Source: Panorpa germanica
Lineage: Eukaryota > Arthropoda > Insecta > Mecoptera > Panorpidae
Assembly (NCBI GenBank): GCA_963678705.1
Contig: OY783203.1
Span: 41,912,347 to 41,976,346 of the forward strand
DNA: 64,000 bases
Reading direction: 5' to 3'
Part shown: in pieces, positions 1 through 11,439 of the stretch
How positions within the stretch are numbered: position 1 is the first letter of the stretch
Layout: every line of letters starts with the position of its first letter
Notes under the pieces: model-generated
What the model was told of the DNA's origin: nothing
Databases searched by the model: none
What the model saw: the letters and a program-made list of their open reading frames with translations, nothing else
Position numbers and translations under genes: made by a program

Positions 1-40
1 TAGGACTCAGCATCGGAAATAGGCCGACGTTAAATAAAAA
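1..40 (+). repeat. SINE 3' tail (partial)
   Basis: The window opens inside the conserved tail of a short interspersed element: a 'cggaaataggc' block followed by 'gacgttaaataaa' and an A-run. The same tail recurs near 200, 47,780, 53,700 and 54,660 on the + strand and in inverted form near 30,520 and 63,225. Confidence 0.6.
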
Positions 41-77
41 AAAAAAAAATATATATATTCGTGAACCAGCGTTATAT

Positions 78-232
78 TTTTAAAATTTGGTTGTTTTGTT
101 CAGCTGATTATATACATTTTATCGTGGAAATGCATTAGGCAGTGGTATTGTACACATATATGATGTCACAATACCACATAAACTACTAACATCGTAGAAG
201 GTCGCCGGTAATAGGCTGACGTTAATAAATTT
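78..232 (+). repeat. SINE body and tail, 5'-truncated
   Basis: This stretch carries the middle ('ttggttgtt', 'gcattaggcagtggt', 'atatatgatgtca') and the tail ('ggtaataggctgacgtta') of the SINE family seen in fuller form at 47,597 and 63,212. The tRNA-like head is missing. Confidence 0.55.
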
Positions 233-239
233 TAGTACA

Positions 240-903
240 AAAATGTACTCATAAGGTAAAATGATTTATAGAACAACATGTGATCCATGTGAAAGACGTA
301 GAAATACGCATTTTTATACCAACCCTAGCACACAAAAGTGCGATAAAATAGAAGTTCGAACTTACTTAACGTTCTGAAGGATAACGTGTTTACGATTTGA
401 AGAGAAACTGCTACTTAAAAATCCATTATTATATTTAAAAATTAAGTAAATCGATATGCATATCTTATCTCTCCTATTTATGTTCTATACTGCGAACACT
501 ATTTTGACTGTACGCCATAGAAGTGTGAAACAACGTGAAAGTTACTTCGCGTGAATATGTGACATTATCTCTGGCTGTAACAAGTAATGGTTGCCATTAT
601 TATTATGTCAAGTATTTATTCCATTTTATGGACTCGATGAAAATATTGCAATTATATATAAAGACAAAATGCGACATTAAATATTAAAACAACCTTCAAG
701 AATTATTTCCTCTTAGTGTTTGTTGGAGTTAATGTAAATTTTAATATTGGAGTAATAGTACAATCTTAATTTTGAATTCACGACCTTAGGTTTATACCAT
801 CTAACTGAGTTTGTGCACATAGGTATTATTATTATTGTATTAAAAATAAATTTTATTTGTTGTGTTATTCCGAAAGCTGTTTAAATATTATTTATTATTT
901 TAG
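240..903. other. Non-coding; likely intron or 5' flank
   Basis: AT-rich sequence without a supported coding exon. A stretch near 520-590 could be a 5' untranslated exon of the next gene, since 'aacaagtaatgg' offers a possible donor. The segment ends in a pyrimidine-rich acceptor ('tttattattttag') just before the exon that follows. Confidence 0.3.
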
Positions 904-922
904 TCATATTGAACATAACAGT

Positions 923-1348
923 ATGGGAGTAGGCGATCCAGAAATATTTTCCGATAGAATGGATAGACTCTACAGAAACAGTGCATATTTGTTTCTAAAA
1001 ACGTACTATCAAAATCGAGCTCCAATAGTTGGGGAAGGCATTGAAGCTGCGTGGCAGCCAGGTCAAGAAGTTTTCTCCTTTCTGTATGCAACAACATGTG
1101 ATTTAGTAAAACCAGTACACGCGGGACGATCTATAGATTACTTACTACGCAGGGGTAAAATTGAAAAAAAAATTCGGCACGATGGTGTTCCCCTCTATAG
1201 ATACTTACCCAGTCAGGATACGGGGTCGGATTTAGAAACCGAATCTGAATCGGAGTCAGATCAAGATTCCAGCTCGACTTCGGAATCTAGATCAAATTTA
1301 GAAGAATTAGTTCCAGATCCACAGTCACAGCCTGGGCAGGCTGTGTAG
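923..1348 (+). CDS. Unrecognised 141-aa protein with acidic Ser-rich tail
   Basis: I do not recognise this protein. A clean acceptor ends at 903 and the first in-frame ATG of the exon is at 923, so either this is the whole coding region with a 5' untranslated exon upstream, or it is the last coding exon of a longer gene; the frame is open back to the acceptor. Residues 1-90 look folded and include 'FLKTYYQNRAPIVGEGIEAAW' in part and 'IDYLLRRGKIEKKI', a helix-rich basic stretch that could be winged-helix-like (inference). Residues 95-141 are a low-complexity Glu/Ser/Asp tail. Codon use is balanced and unlike the surrounding AT-rich DNA, which favours a real gene. It stops at TAG 1346. Confidence 0.6.
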   Translation: MGVGDPEIFSDRMDRLYRNSAYLFLKTYYQNRAPIVGEGIEAAWQPGQEVFSFLYATTCDLVKPVHAGRSIDYLLRRGKIEKKIRHDGVPLYRYLPSQDTGSDLETESESESDQDSSSTSESRSNLEELVPDPQSQPGQAV

Positions 1349-2394
1349 TTTAAAGAATTTGATCCTTTACAGCTACATAAGAATAATATATTTATTCAAT
1401 ATTTCACAATACCATTAAATTAATACCCATTAAACACAAATGTAGCATTTACGTATTCGAAATATTTAGATGTACATGTTAGAGAGGTATTTAAAGCAGA
1501 AACAAAAACTAATTTTCAATAACGACATCATATCTCCAACAAAATGCTTTAGCAGCAACTCCCTAGGTCTAATGGAGGGGTCGGTCAATTTGGGTAAAGT
1601 ACCCCAAAAGTTGGATAATGATTCAAATCTTGGGGATTAAATAAAATATAATTTGACTTTCAATAAAATTATTTCTACATAATAAGATTCTTATTAAATG
1701 TATTAATATTTATGACTATTCCTTAACATTTTGAATTTAAATAGTCTTTGAGTTTCAATTGTATGAGATTTAGTACAAAAATATAAAAACACATGGAATA
1801 TGCGGTAATACTTCAAAAAGTTAGTAAACCCGTGGTTTGATGTGGTCAAATGTAAAATTATATATAAAATACTGGTACCTAATTTATAATATTGAAAAGA
1901 ATCGAATGGTACAGAAATGTATTTTGTGAATTAAAAATTTAATTACTATAAAATAGTTGATATTTTTAATTCAAACAATGTTATTAATATTCAATTATCG
2001 TATTATCTTCCAGAAATTAATAATTTATATATATTATGTTATGTATAAATATTACTAAATAATAAAAAATATTCATATCTTTATAAAATATAATTATTTA
2101 TTTAAACAAATTAAACTTAACAATTACAGTATTGTGAATCAGTACAGTATTGGTAAAAAAATTTCTTCCTAAAACAAAAATATTTGTGGTAGGTAGAATG
2201 ATATAGAGAATCATTTGGGGTACATATATTTTAAGTACCAAATTTGTGTGAAATGTATTATAGAATTATTTGAAAAATGACATATTTATATAATAAATCT
2301 ACTCGATAAGGAATAATATTTACAAATTAAAACCAATAAACACATTATAAACCAAAATACCCATGCTATTTTTGTATTCATAAAATTTTTAAAT
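1349..2394. other. Intergenic, 3' flanks
   Basis: AT-rich stretch between the 141-aa gene (+) and nus1 (-), which converge on it. It probably contains both 3' untranslated regions. No further gene or recognisable repeat was seen. Confidence 0.4.
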
Positions 2395-3297
2395 TTATTT
2401 CCCAAATCTTTGTTCGCATTTACTGTATTTATGTAAAATATTTACAAAACTGAGAGGCCTAAGATGATGGTGTGATTTTAGACCTTCAAATTCTGTAAGC
2501 CTAATTTGCCAAGGAAAGAAACCGTAGGTAGAACACACTTCACCACAATAAATTGCTAGTTCAGGATCTGGTAAATACCCAATTTGCTCATAAAATTGAC
2601 GATCCAACTCATCCATACATATATCGGAAGTATTTATTTCACCAGACAAAGCTTTCTTTGCCAGCTTTTTAGTAATTGAGACAAGGCTACTTCTACCGTC
2701 CGTAATAGAGAAAATATTAACAGTAATTTTTTTTAATGGCGTCTCATTCTTGTGTCCGTTTTTCTGTACACCGTTGCTGATAGAATCTGTTTGATGTACA
2801 CGATGTCTACTACCCCAAATGATGTTCTCGGAAAATTCTTTTCTTCGCTCAATTAATGTGTTGTACAGTTCGGTTTCATTCTTTTTAAGAATACCTAAAA
2901 TAGTTTATTTTGGATATATTTAATTATTTTATACTGAACTTTGAACTATAATGCAACTATAATAGTATCATATATTAATCAAGAACTTCTGCTTACCATT
3001 ATGATCGTAGAAGCTGATAAAAGATATTCCAGCCGCAATGCACCAAACAATTACATTAACTAGGTCTGTGTAAGATGGTGTTTCTGTTCCCAAAATTAAT
3101 ACTACATGCTTGGGGATTTTATCAACGTTTTGTATATTAGCAATAATGTAATCAAACTCGACTTTTATTGAATCCGCGTGATCTATAAAATCAGCACACT
3201 TTGCTTTAAGGAACTCCAACCAATAACTTAATATTTTTACTACAGAAAAAACAGCGTTCAAAATTGTCCAAATTAAGAAATACATAGTGGACAACAT
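2395..3297 (-). CDS. nus1: Nus1 / Nogo-B receptor subunit of dehydrodolichyl diphosphate synthase
   Basis: Non-catalytic partner of the cis-prenyltransferase that makes dehydrodolichyl diphosphate for N-glycosylation at the ER. Two exons, 2997-3297 and 2394+1 to 2894, join in phase across GT (2995-2996) and AG (2895-2896) to give 266 aa, close to the family's usual 250-290. An N-terminal hydrophobic segment ('MYFLIWTILNAVFSVVKIL') is the membrane anchor. The prenyltransferase-like domain follows, with 'VVWCIAAGIS'-type core (here 'VIVWCIAAGISFISFYDHNG'), 'LPDPELAIYCG', 'FFPWQIRLTEF' and the C-terminal 'EQRFGK'. That last piece supplies the RxG motif that completes the partner's active site. 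I chose the Met at 3297, just before the anchor; an in-frame Met at 3387 is less likely. The gene is divergent from the S30 gene. Confidence 0.93.
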
Positions 3298-3755
3298 TCT
3301 GTCCTTGACGTTTGAATGATTCTGGCATAATAAAAAAAACCACTTAAAGATATAAAACTGGACTACCTTGCAGAAACAACATGTCAAAAGCTAACACGCC
3401 CCGCAACTCAACGAAACACAAATGACATCAATGACATATGACTGTTGTAATCTGTGGTTGTGTATTGCAATTATATCAGAGATATCACAGGTGTAATTAA
3501 ATGCAATTTGAGGAATCATTTGCCGGTATGCTTTATTGTCTCTGGGTTAGTTCTTTATCTTTCATCGGTAAGTATTAATATTAATAATAAATTTATAATC
3601 TAGAGATACTAATATTTAAATAGCCTAATTTCGCGCTGAGACGTTCGCTTACTGTTCACTTGTTCGTTCCAGAGATAGAATCCGTTCACGTTCGCTTTAT
3701 TTATACGCTGCTGCCATCTTTAGTACTATATCCGTTAATAAATACCCTGCCATAA

Positions 3756-3763
3756 TTCTTTCC
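3756..3763 (+). promoter_or_regulatory. TCT-type initiator of the S30 gene
   Basis: The sequence 'ttctttcc' matches the polypyrimidine TCT initiator of ribosomal protein genes, which would put transcription start near 3758. It lies 38 bases before a good donor at 3796 (GTAAG), giving a short untranslated first exon ahead of the coding exon that begins at 3990. The start site is inferred, not observed. Confidence 0.45.
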
Positions 3764-4001
3764 TAAAGTGATTTACATTGTCGAAGGAGTGGATTGTAAG
3801 TTAAAATTTGATTTAAAGGTTTTTATTAAATTTTTTAAGTGAAGTTTTTACTATTTACATCTGCTATTCTTTCAAACTTATGATTATAATAAAATTGAAG
3901 TGTTTTGAAGTTATTAATTAAAAAGTTAATTGTTTTGACACACGTGTTATATAGTTCGACATTTACATAAAATTTAATTGTCTTTTTAGCAAACATTCAC
4001 G

Positions 4002-6386
4002 ATGCAACTACAAATCCGAGGTCAAAACACTTACGTGATAGAATGTGAGGAACATGAGTCAATTTCTCAAATTGCTGTAAGTATTTAAAGATTTATACAT
4101 TTATAGTTAATCGAATATAAATAATCTAATATAAATAAAACCCTTTTTTGTAGGCTAAAGTAGCAGGAATTGAGAATGTGGACGCAAGTGATATTCTTCT
4201 CTATTGTCAGGGATCACCCTTAAGTAGTGAAACCCAAGTGTCTGCATTAAGTTGTAGTGAATTGGATTTGACAATACCTCTTCTTGGTGGTAAAGTTCAC
4301 GGTTCATTGGCACGTGCTGGTAAGTTTATTACATGAATATAAGTAAGTCTTTGATAAATTAATTGTGACAAAGACAAACTCTGACAAAAGTTAGTAGCAT
4401 AATGTCAGTGACTGCCACCATTTGTGCAGATCTTGGTGGTAGTAGCAGTTTTGTAGCAGATTGAAGATTCTGCTTGTACTTACTAGCATTACAGCAGGAC
4501 TCCTCCAGTTAAGTTTCCTCAACATTGGTTAATAGTGAACTGCTGAACTTGATCCATATTGTATGTGAATTTTCTAACCTATATAATTTCAGTATAAGAA
4601 CTCAAATCAAAGTGTCAATTTTGATTAGTTTACTAAATAAATATTTTCTGTTGATTAATAAATAATTTGTGGATTTAGAACGTTATATTATTAATTTTGT
4701 AAATACTTTATTCTGTCATAAATAAAAATATGATTTATGGATGTCCAAATAAGTCACTTCTCGTAATATTATGGAGCATTTTTTATAAAACAAATATATT
4801 TCTTAATAATTATGTTTCTACAACTTTATAAAGATTGTTCACTGCATTAATAATACAGATTTTTGAATATCGTGAGTCTGCGAGTCCAAACCGCGTCTCT
4901 ACATTTGTTCTTCAAGTATGGCAAATATTTCAACACCTGAACATTCGTCTAATCTTATGACACATTCATTTAAATAAAATAAGAGTTAGATCATTACAGT
5001 TTACTTTAACATAAAATTGTTAATTATGGGCAATAATGTTTTAGATACTGAGCATTGTAAGTTAGGTCTCAATGTCATAGTCGTAAATTCATGTGTACGG
5101 AATCACGAAGATGACAGAAGCAAATATTTAGGCGCTTTGATCTATTTTATTTTACCGACAATAAATTGAAAGTGTTTGACGTTGTGACTTGTTCGGATTC
5201 CAAACATTTGCAAATTGAGCACTAATTTTGTATCCACACATGTGTCTTCGTACATAAAAATCGAATATTTGAACCTGAGTACGCAAGTGTGAACGCGGCC
5301 TTAGACGTCTACCGCACATACGTCTTTGGTTACGAATCCTCAATATCTCTACGTCCAAACTTGCGGGTTCGCATATTCGTATTCTATGGAGATTATCGGA
5401 TTCCTGCGCTTTGATATGTTTTATTTAAAACGTTCGAGTTCGTGTACGAATAGAATATTCTTTGCCCTGTGAACTCGAACTATGTGCACAAATAAGCGTA
5501 CCCATACCACTAATATTGAGTATGGAGTTAGGGTTTGTGGTATGAATATGATTGTTGATTACATAGTTTCTGTTCAAAGGGCAAAGATTCGGGTATCATT
5601 AAAGCGTAGGAATCTGCAAAGAGCACGCATGTGTGAACATAGGGTTGGTGCAGATGTATTTTCAATGTTCTTAACTCTATTGTTTATTAGTGCTGTTTTA
5701 GATTGAACAGTTAGTAACCGAACGAATTAAAAAAAAATCAATTATTACCCTTAAATATTTTCTGTATTTTATATACTCAGCAAATAAGTATAAATGTTTG
5801 CATGATACGACTTTATTGTTTGCTTTCTTCTTGACATCGTACAATTTTATCTAATTTACTGAATATTAAGATATAGATAACTACAACAATGTCCAATATT
5901 TAAACGTTGAAAAGATCTTAAATAAAGCTATTCCAAAAGGAAATATGATGTGGGTTATTTTATATGATATAGTCAAAATCACGATAGATCGGCGGTGACT
6001 TATTCTTAAAAGAGGTTATAAGAGCGGTATAAATTTATAATACGATAATGAATTTTGTCTTATTCGTTTCTATATACATTATAGAAAAATAAATGAGTCA
6101 GTGCTTTTTACTTGTATCAGCAGTTTATACCCCACAACTTGTTTTAAATATGAGTCACCGCCGAACTCTCGTAACTTCAACCATAATACAAATTAAATTA
6201 TAAATAAATCAACTAATTACATTTTAATTTTTAGGTAAGGTCAAAGGTCAAACTCCAAAGGTTGAGAAACAAGAGAAAAAGAAGAAGAAGACTGGCCGTG
6301 CTAAAAGACGTATCCAATACAACAGAAGATTCGTCAACGTTGTTCAAGGCTTTGGAAGACGTCATGGACCAAACGCTAATTCATAA
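4002..6386 (+). CDS. RpS30: Ubiquitin-like FUBI fused to ribosomal protein S30 (FAU)
   Basis: Precursor of small-subunit ribosomal protein eS30. The ubiquitin-like half is cleaved off after its Gly-Gly and the S30 half joins the 40S subunit. Coding exons are 4002-4076, 4154-4319 and 6235-6386, all with GT/AG borders and matching phase, and give 130 aa. Residues 1-74 form the ubiquitin-like domain ending in 'PLLGG'. S30 follows with '[17 protein letters not shown]', a lysine run 'KKKKK', '[19 protein letters not shown]' and the end 'GPNANS', almost the standard animal sequence. An untranslated first exon ends at 3795. A poly(A) signal 'aataaa' is at 6444. The 1.9-kb last intron holds repeats described separately. 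Housekeeping expression through the TCT initiator is likely. Confidence 0.96.
4860..5730. repeat. Candidate transposon-derived segment in RpS30 intron
   Basis: This part of the last RpS30 intron is less AT-rich than its surroundings and contains phrases common in insect DNA transposon relics, such as 'gtgtgaacgcggcc' near 5,290 and a related 'catgtgtgaacatag' near 5,630. Open frames run both ways but look random. No clear terminal repeats were found, so the family is unknown. Confidence 0.25.
5981..6172. mobile_element. MITE with ~21-bp terminal inverted repeats
   Basis: The left end 'acgatagatcggcggtgact' and the right end, read on the other strand as 'acgagagttcggcggtgact', form matching inverted termini with three or so mismatches around a 150-bp AT-rich centre with no coding capacity. 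Target duplication is unclear. It sits in the last RpS30 intron, about 60 bases before the acceptor. Confidence 0.65.
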
Positions 6387-6479
6387 GTTAAGATAAATTT
6401 GTTGTTATCATGCAAACACACCGTAAATCTGTAACCATGATGTAATAAAAACATACATTTGAGAAAGTGTTTTTCTTTA

Positions 6480-7567
6480 TTTTAATTTTTAAAAATGATA
6501 TATAATTCCTTTAAGGTTTATTTTTATAACAATTAAGTTTATTGGAACTTTACTATATTCGTATATGCAATATTGAACTTATATGCTTCTTTTGAAAGTA
6601 AACTTACTTTATAAATAATACAAACAACGAATTATGTAAAGATTTTATCGAGAAATGAAAAATAGGACTAACTAAAATGCTTTTCTTTGTAGAACAGTAT
6701 TTTGGAAAGAATTTACATAAAAAGAATCTATTGTAATTTCCTCTAATTACTTATTGGCATGTTTTTATACAAAACTGGACTGGGTAAGAAATTGCAAAAG
6801 GACTCGCCTTAAGAACTAGAAAGAGCAAATTTGCGAGGAAGCGTAAGAAATGTTCAAGATAAAATCTATAAATTTTAATCTTCTTACAATTTAGCATAAA
6901 CATAACATTTACTGCGTTGTACAACATATGAACGAAATAAGTTTTACGAGCATTTACTAGTATTATAAATTGCGAATGGCGTTATCAGTCGTATTTTATA
7001 ATCTGTAAAGGCATGTTTATGAAATATCGCTACTTCCGTTAGACATTGATTTCCGTTGGAATTTTACAATGATAATTTAAACTTATTATGTTCCTGCTCA
7101 TGATTACCGTTTTGAAATACAATTAAAAAATTGTCGTAAGATGAGTTGAACTTTAAAAAAAACTGCGGTCCATTCAAGTTTTCTATTATTCTGTAGAACC
7201 GCGGTGCTCAACGATAACTTATCAAGATTTTACCAAAACATAAAACTGATTCTTCTAATTCGAACTGATTTCTCCAAAATATTTTTTTTAAATTGGTATT
7301 TTATTATATGTATATATACATTAATAATCACTAAGCCTTTTGTTGCTTTTATTTCATACTGAGTTATTTGATTTCATGTTTTATGGAATAACAGAGAACA
7401 CGAAGAAGAATCTTCTGCTGATAATGTCATGCACAGACTCCGCACACTGAATTGCTATGCATTACACAATTGTTTATTAAATTTTGTGGTGGTATGCTTT
7501 TGTTTTAAATGATTAGTATTGTTTTGTTTGTCGGTTTGAACTAAGGGATCCATTTATTTTATTAACA
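6480..7567. other. Intergenic between RpS30 and HIGD2A
   Basis: AT-rich flank with the promoter region of HIGD2A towards its right end. No coding region or recognised repeat. Short palindromic 'aactgcggt...accgcggt' near 7,165-7,210 was noted but is not interpretable. Confidence 0.4.
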
Positions 7568-8155
7568 ATGGAGTCTAAGAATCAAAAAATAAGCAATGTC
7601 GAACCAGAATTTGACTGGATTCAATTAAGAAGGGATATAGGGACTCCTGAAACTACAAAGGAGAAACTGAAGAGAAAATTTAAAGAAAATCCGTTTGTTC
7701 CTGCAGGTCTGAAAAATTTAACCTAACATTTGTATTAGAATATGTCAAAATCCATATAACATTACATTTTATTTGAAGATTTTACTATTTTTGATCTATT
7801 ATTTAGAATTTGTCATTTTGTTTCTGAATTAACACATTTATTTTATTTGTGTATTTTTTAAAATGTAATTTTTTTTTGTAAATTTGTTTAAAATTCTACT
7901 ATCTCAATTATTTATTTTTCTTAACCTTAGTAATGTTTTTATTTCAAGCGTAATAAGTTTTATAAATCTACAGGTTGTTTGCTAACGGCTGGGGCTTTAA
8001 TGTACGGTTTATGGAGTTTCCGACAAGGACATCGTCAAATGTCTCAGTACATGATGAGACTTCGCGTCGTTGCTCAAGGTTTGACAGTCGCTGCTTTAGT
8101 TGGGGGCATGAGTTATTCAGCCTACAACAAGTCTAAATCCGAGAAGGAACAATAA
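7568..8155 (+). CDS. HIGD2A: HIG1 domain protein, HIGD2A type
   Basis: Small inner mitochondrial membrane protein of the hypoxia-induced gene 1 family, an assembly factor for cytochrome c oxidase and supercomplexes (Rcf1 kin). Exons 7568-7706 and 7974-8155 join within a glycine codon and give 106 aa, the family's usual size. The signature is plain: 'KFKENPFVPAG' at the splice, then 'GALMYGLWSFRQGHRQMSQ' and 'MMRLRVVAQGLTVAAL', with two transmembrane helices at about residues 48-66 and 78-98. The N-terminal 'GTPETTKEKLKRKF' fits HIGD2A better than HIGD1. The next gene, AIMP1, converges; the stop codons are about 210 bases apart and poly(A) signals of both strands are packed between them. Confidence 0.92.
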
Positions 8156-8367
8156 AGAAGCTGTGATACAAATTTAGATATTTTAGGAAAATTGTAAATT
8201 AGAAATTTATGTTTATATAATTATTAGATTTGGATTTTATTTGATTAAATTTTTATTGTGGAGATAAATTCTTTCATTATTAATAAAATATTGGGTTTGG
8301 TATTTTATTTTATTTATTCAATAATAATAAATAATTATAAGAAAAATATGCAAATTGCATCGATAAG

Positions 8368-9523
8368 TTATTTGACATGAACGTTTTTTAAGGTTTGTGC
8401 AATAACATTTCCTTTGCCCGGAACATGCAGAGGACTATTCTTGTAGCAAGCTATCAGATTATCATTAGTCAATAAGTCTGGCGCTACGGTTTCAAAAATT
8501 TTCTTCTTAGGGTTTAATTGAGAATCGGGTGCTCTGGTATAACCATCGCAATGTACCACATCTCCAGGTACAGCTGTAGCAGGAGGTGACAAAACTTCTA
8601 CTTTATCTGGGCTGGAAGCACACATTACCATGGCTTCAGATGTTATTCCCCTCATCTGTAAATAAAATGTCGTTTTATTATTCGGAAAAGGCTTTGTAAA
8701 ATTAATTGATTACATTTTTCGTTTTACTTTAGCCGGCTTCAGATTGCATAAAATGACAACCATCCTGTCTCTCATTTCTTCTATCGGAACGAACTTAACG
8801 AGCCCGGAAACAACAGTTCTAGGAGCAGGCTCACCGCAATCAACACTTTCAACATAAAGACTATCTGCCTCTGGATGTTTTTCGACTTTGACAATTCTTC
8901 CTACACGCAGATCCAGTCTACCCACATCAATAGGAAGCTCTGCTTCCTTAGAAGCTGTTGTCTTAGGTTCCTTGACTTTCTTTTTCTTTTCTTTTTGGTT
9001 TTGTTCCTTTTGCATGCCTAAGTCGGTTGTTTTTGATTCTGGTTTTGATTCTTCAGAAGCAGATTCATTTGTCACTTTAGAACAGGATAATTCTTTAACA
9101 TCATTAGGTAAAGGTATTTGACGACGTCCGAGGTTAGTTTCAAGCTTAATAAGTTCATTTGTCAAATCACAGACATCCTTTTTGAGTTTTTGGTTAATTA
9201 ATCTCAATTCCTCAATTTTCTGAGCAGCAAATTCTGCATATAACTGCTTTGTCTAGGGATAAAAATACAGTCTAATTTTACGAAAAAGTTACAGAAAAAT
9301 CAACAGGAATGTTTTAAAAACAATGTAATTCTTAATAGCTATTGAAATGTGTTGAACTAACCTCTTTTTTTAAACTGTCATACTCCCTTTCAATAAGCTT
9401 AAAATTATTTTCAATAGTTTGTGGTTGAGCCATTTTAAGCAATTTCTTGACAGTAAGTTCTTCAAAACTTGGAACAAAAGCAGATAATTTCCTATGCACA
9501 GATAATCCCGAGAATCTAAACAT
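8368..9523 (-). CDS. AIMP1: AIMP1 (p43), EMAP-II domain scaffold of the multisynthetase complex
   Basis: Auxiliary tRNA-binding subunit of the aminoacyl-tRNA synthetase complex. Exons 9362-9523, 8728-9252 and 8368-8655 keep phase and give 324 aa from the first Met. A coiled-coil N-terminus ('[18 protein letters not shown]') leads to a Lys/Glu linker ('[15 protein letters not shown]') and then the EMAP-II/Arc1p tRNA-binding domain: '[19 protein letters not shown]', '[10 protein letters not shown]', 'NLKPAK', '[10 protein letters not shown]', 'LNPKKKIFE'. The second exon ends exactly after 'NLKPAK', so 'VKRKM' read beyond it is intron. Two starts are possible: 9523, or 9433 (Met in 'MAQPQTIE'), which would give 294 aa and resembles the usual short p43 N-terminus. 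The shorter form may be the main product. Confidence 0.92.
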
Positions 9524-9539
9524 GTGGCAAGAAATAGAC

Positions 9540-10880
9540 CATTAACCTGTTTGTATGGGATAGTTTAGGTTTAGTGATTGTATGTTTCAGTATGTTTATT
9601 GCATATATAGTCATTAAAGTTCAGCGGTTTAGAAACTGACACGAAGAAAGTTATGTGTGTTTTTGTGAGACCTGCCAGCTAGCGGCTATGTATCGAATTT
9701 CGAAAATATACATTGCTGGTTTGCATATAGGGTGAAATCTAATTTTTATTTGAGATAACAGGGATTGTGTACTCATTTCTTAAGGGTGGATTTTTCAATT
9801 GTTGATTGAAATTGATATTAATCAGTTAATTAAATTAATTGGCGTGTCTATTTTATTATATATCTAAATGTTGACGGAGATATAGTAATTAAAAGTTTGA
9901 ATTGTAGTTTTGGCGGTACAGATGTCGGACCTCTTTAAAACGTAACATGTCTGTACTGTTAAGGGTAAATCAGTTATTTGTTATAAGTATAAGAGTTATG
10001 TGTTAAGTATGCTATCTCCTTTACGTCTGTTGTATAAAAGAGATGGCAATTTAGCGGTTGTGATATCACATGTCTTGGAATTTTCTATAACCTTAAATCC
10101 ATTTAAAAATGAAAGGGAAAAATGACTATTTTAATTATTAATATCTCATAAAATTTATTATATAAGAGTTATTAAGAAATAATTGTACATTTGGGGTCCT
10201 AGTAGTCAACTTTATCAATATATTGTACAATTTTATAAAAATTAAGACATAGTCAACAAGCCTTTGGCTAAAATAAAATTAAAATTAAATACATTGCATA
10301 CTAATTAGGCGTTATAATCTATAACCTAATAGTGCTATCTATGAAACAAATGATTAACTTTATTTGTTATATCTACTGGTTAATAGATGGCACATATTAT
10401 GTTTAAATTATTGCTAAACAATTAGTTTAAGATAATTAATTAATATTGATTATTCTCAACTAGTTAAAAGATTTTAATGTGAAAATAATCAAAAAATAAT
10501 TTACTAAAGCTGGTGACAAAGAACAAATATCTCTTGGTGCAAACATTTGAAAAGTTCTCTTCCTTCTATATTTCTTTCAATCTTCTTTTTCTTCAAGAAA
10601 TGCAAAAAATCTTTCTTTTGTCAAAAATAAATTGAAGTAAACTGATGAAAAGTTTATAGTTGAATTACAGTTAAACTATAGTTAAGTTTTATTTAAGCAT
10701 ATTATCTTCATGAGCCATACAATAAGTTGAACTTAAGTTGATGCTTAAGTTGAACAATAGATAAACGATTCGAATTATAGTGAATACGAATACAAACCTA
10801 AAGAAGTAAAATATTTCTATATCTCTAAGATCTCGAAAAGTGTCCTAAACAATTGATCACGAAAAGCAGGACCATCATAA
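9540..10880. other. Intergenic, no gene seen
   Basis: AT-rich sequence upstream of AIMP1. It holds the AIMP1 promoter at its left end. I see no exon, RNA gene or well-bounded repeat in the remainder. Confidence 0.4.
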
Positions 10881-10881
10881 T

Positions 10882-11050
10882 ACTCAGAGATGTGCGTTTT
10901 TCAAATACATATACTCAAAATGCAAATACAAAATAGTGAATACCTGTTTTCTATTTTGTATTTAAATATCTTATATATATCTTAATTTTATATTTTATTT
11001 GAAAACTTTTACAAACCTATTTCCTATTTGGAAAATGCAAAATACTTTTT
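10882..11050 (+). repeat. 'aaatacaaaata' hAT-type MITE copy
   Basis: The segment starts 'cagagatgtgcg' and continues with repeated 'aaatacaaaata' and 'tattttgtatttaaa' blocks. A related copy lies inverted at 20,200-20,350 and ends, read outward, in 'cagagatgtaca'. A CAGAGATG terminus with this simple interior is typical of non-autonomous hAT elements, so the class is inferred. Confidence 0.45.
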
Positions 11051-11339
11051 TCATTTTTGTTACTCCTTAGTGTTAATCAGTAAATATAATTTTTTGAATA
11101 TAAACTTAAAAAAACCCTATCAACATTAGCACCATCTATGATCTAAAAGTATCTGCACAATTGTCTTAATAATTCTAATTTGAAATGATAGATGTGCCTA
11201 TTATTTTATTATCCTTCCTGTAATCACCACCATAAGACATCTGAAATTCGTTTACCTAAATTTATTTATCATATTTTCTTGTTCGTTATTTGTTTTACTA
11301 CAAGACAATCACTCCACTACATTCCTTATTGAAATATAT

Positions 11340-11400
11340 ATACACTAGCTATTTGACCCGTTGCAAGGCAACGAGTGTAAGTTATGTGTTGTTTCCTTTT
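11340..11400 (+). repeat. Shared motif with segment at 36,120
   Basis: 'actagctatttgacccgttg' followed by 'caaggcaacg' resembles 'gactaactttttcgcccg' plus 'ttgcttggcaacg' near 36,124. It lies just outside the foldback and may be the end of a transposable element. The family is not known to me. Confidence 0.3.
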
Positions 11401-11439
11401 TAAAAAATTAGTATTTCAAATGTGTGTAATGTTTTAATT

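Noticed and set aside
5152-5706. Two frames in the RpS30 intron
   Set aside because: No homology visible, different strands, and in a probable transposon-derived block.
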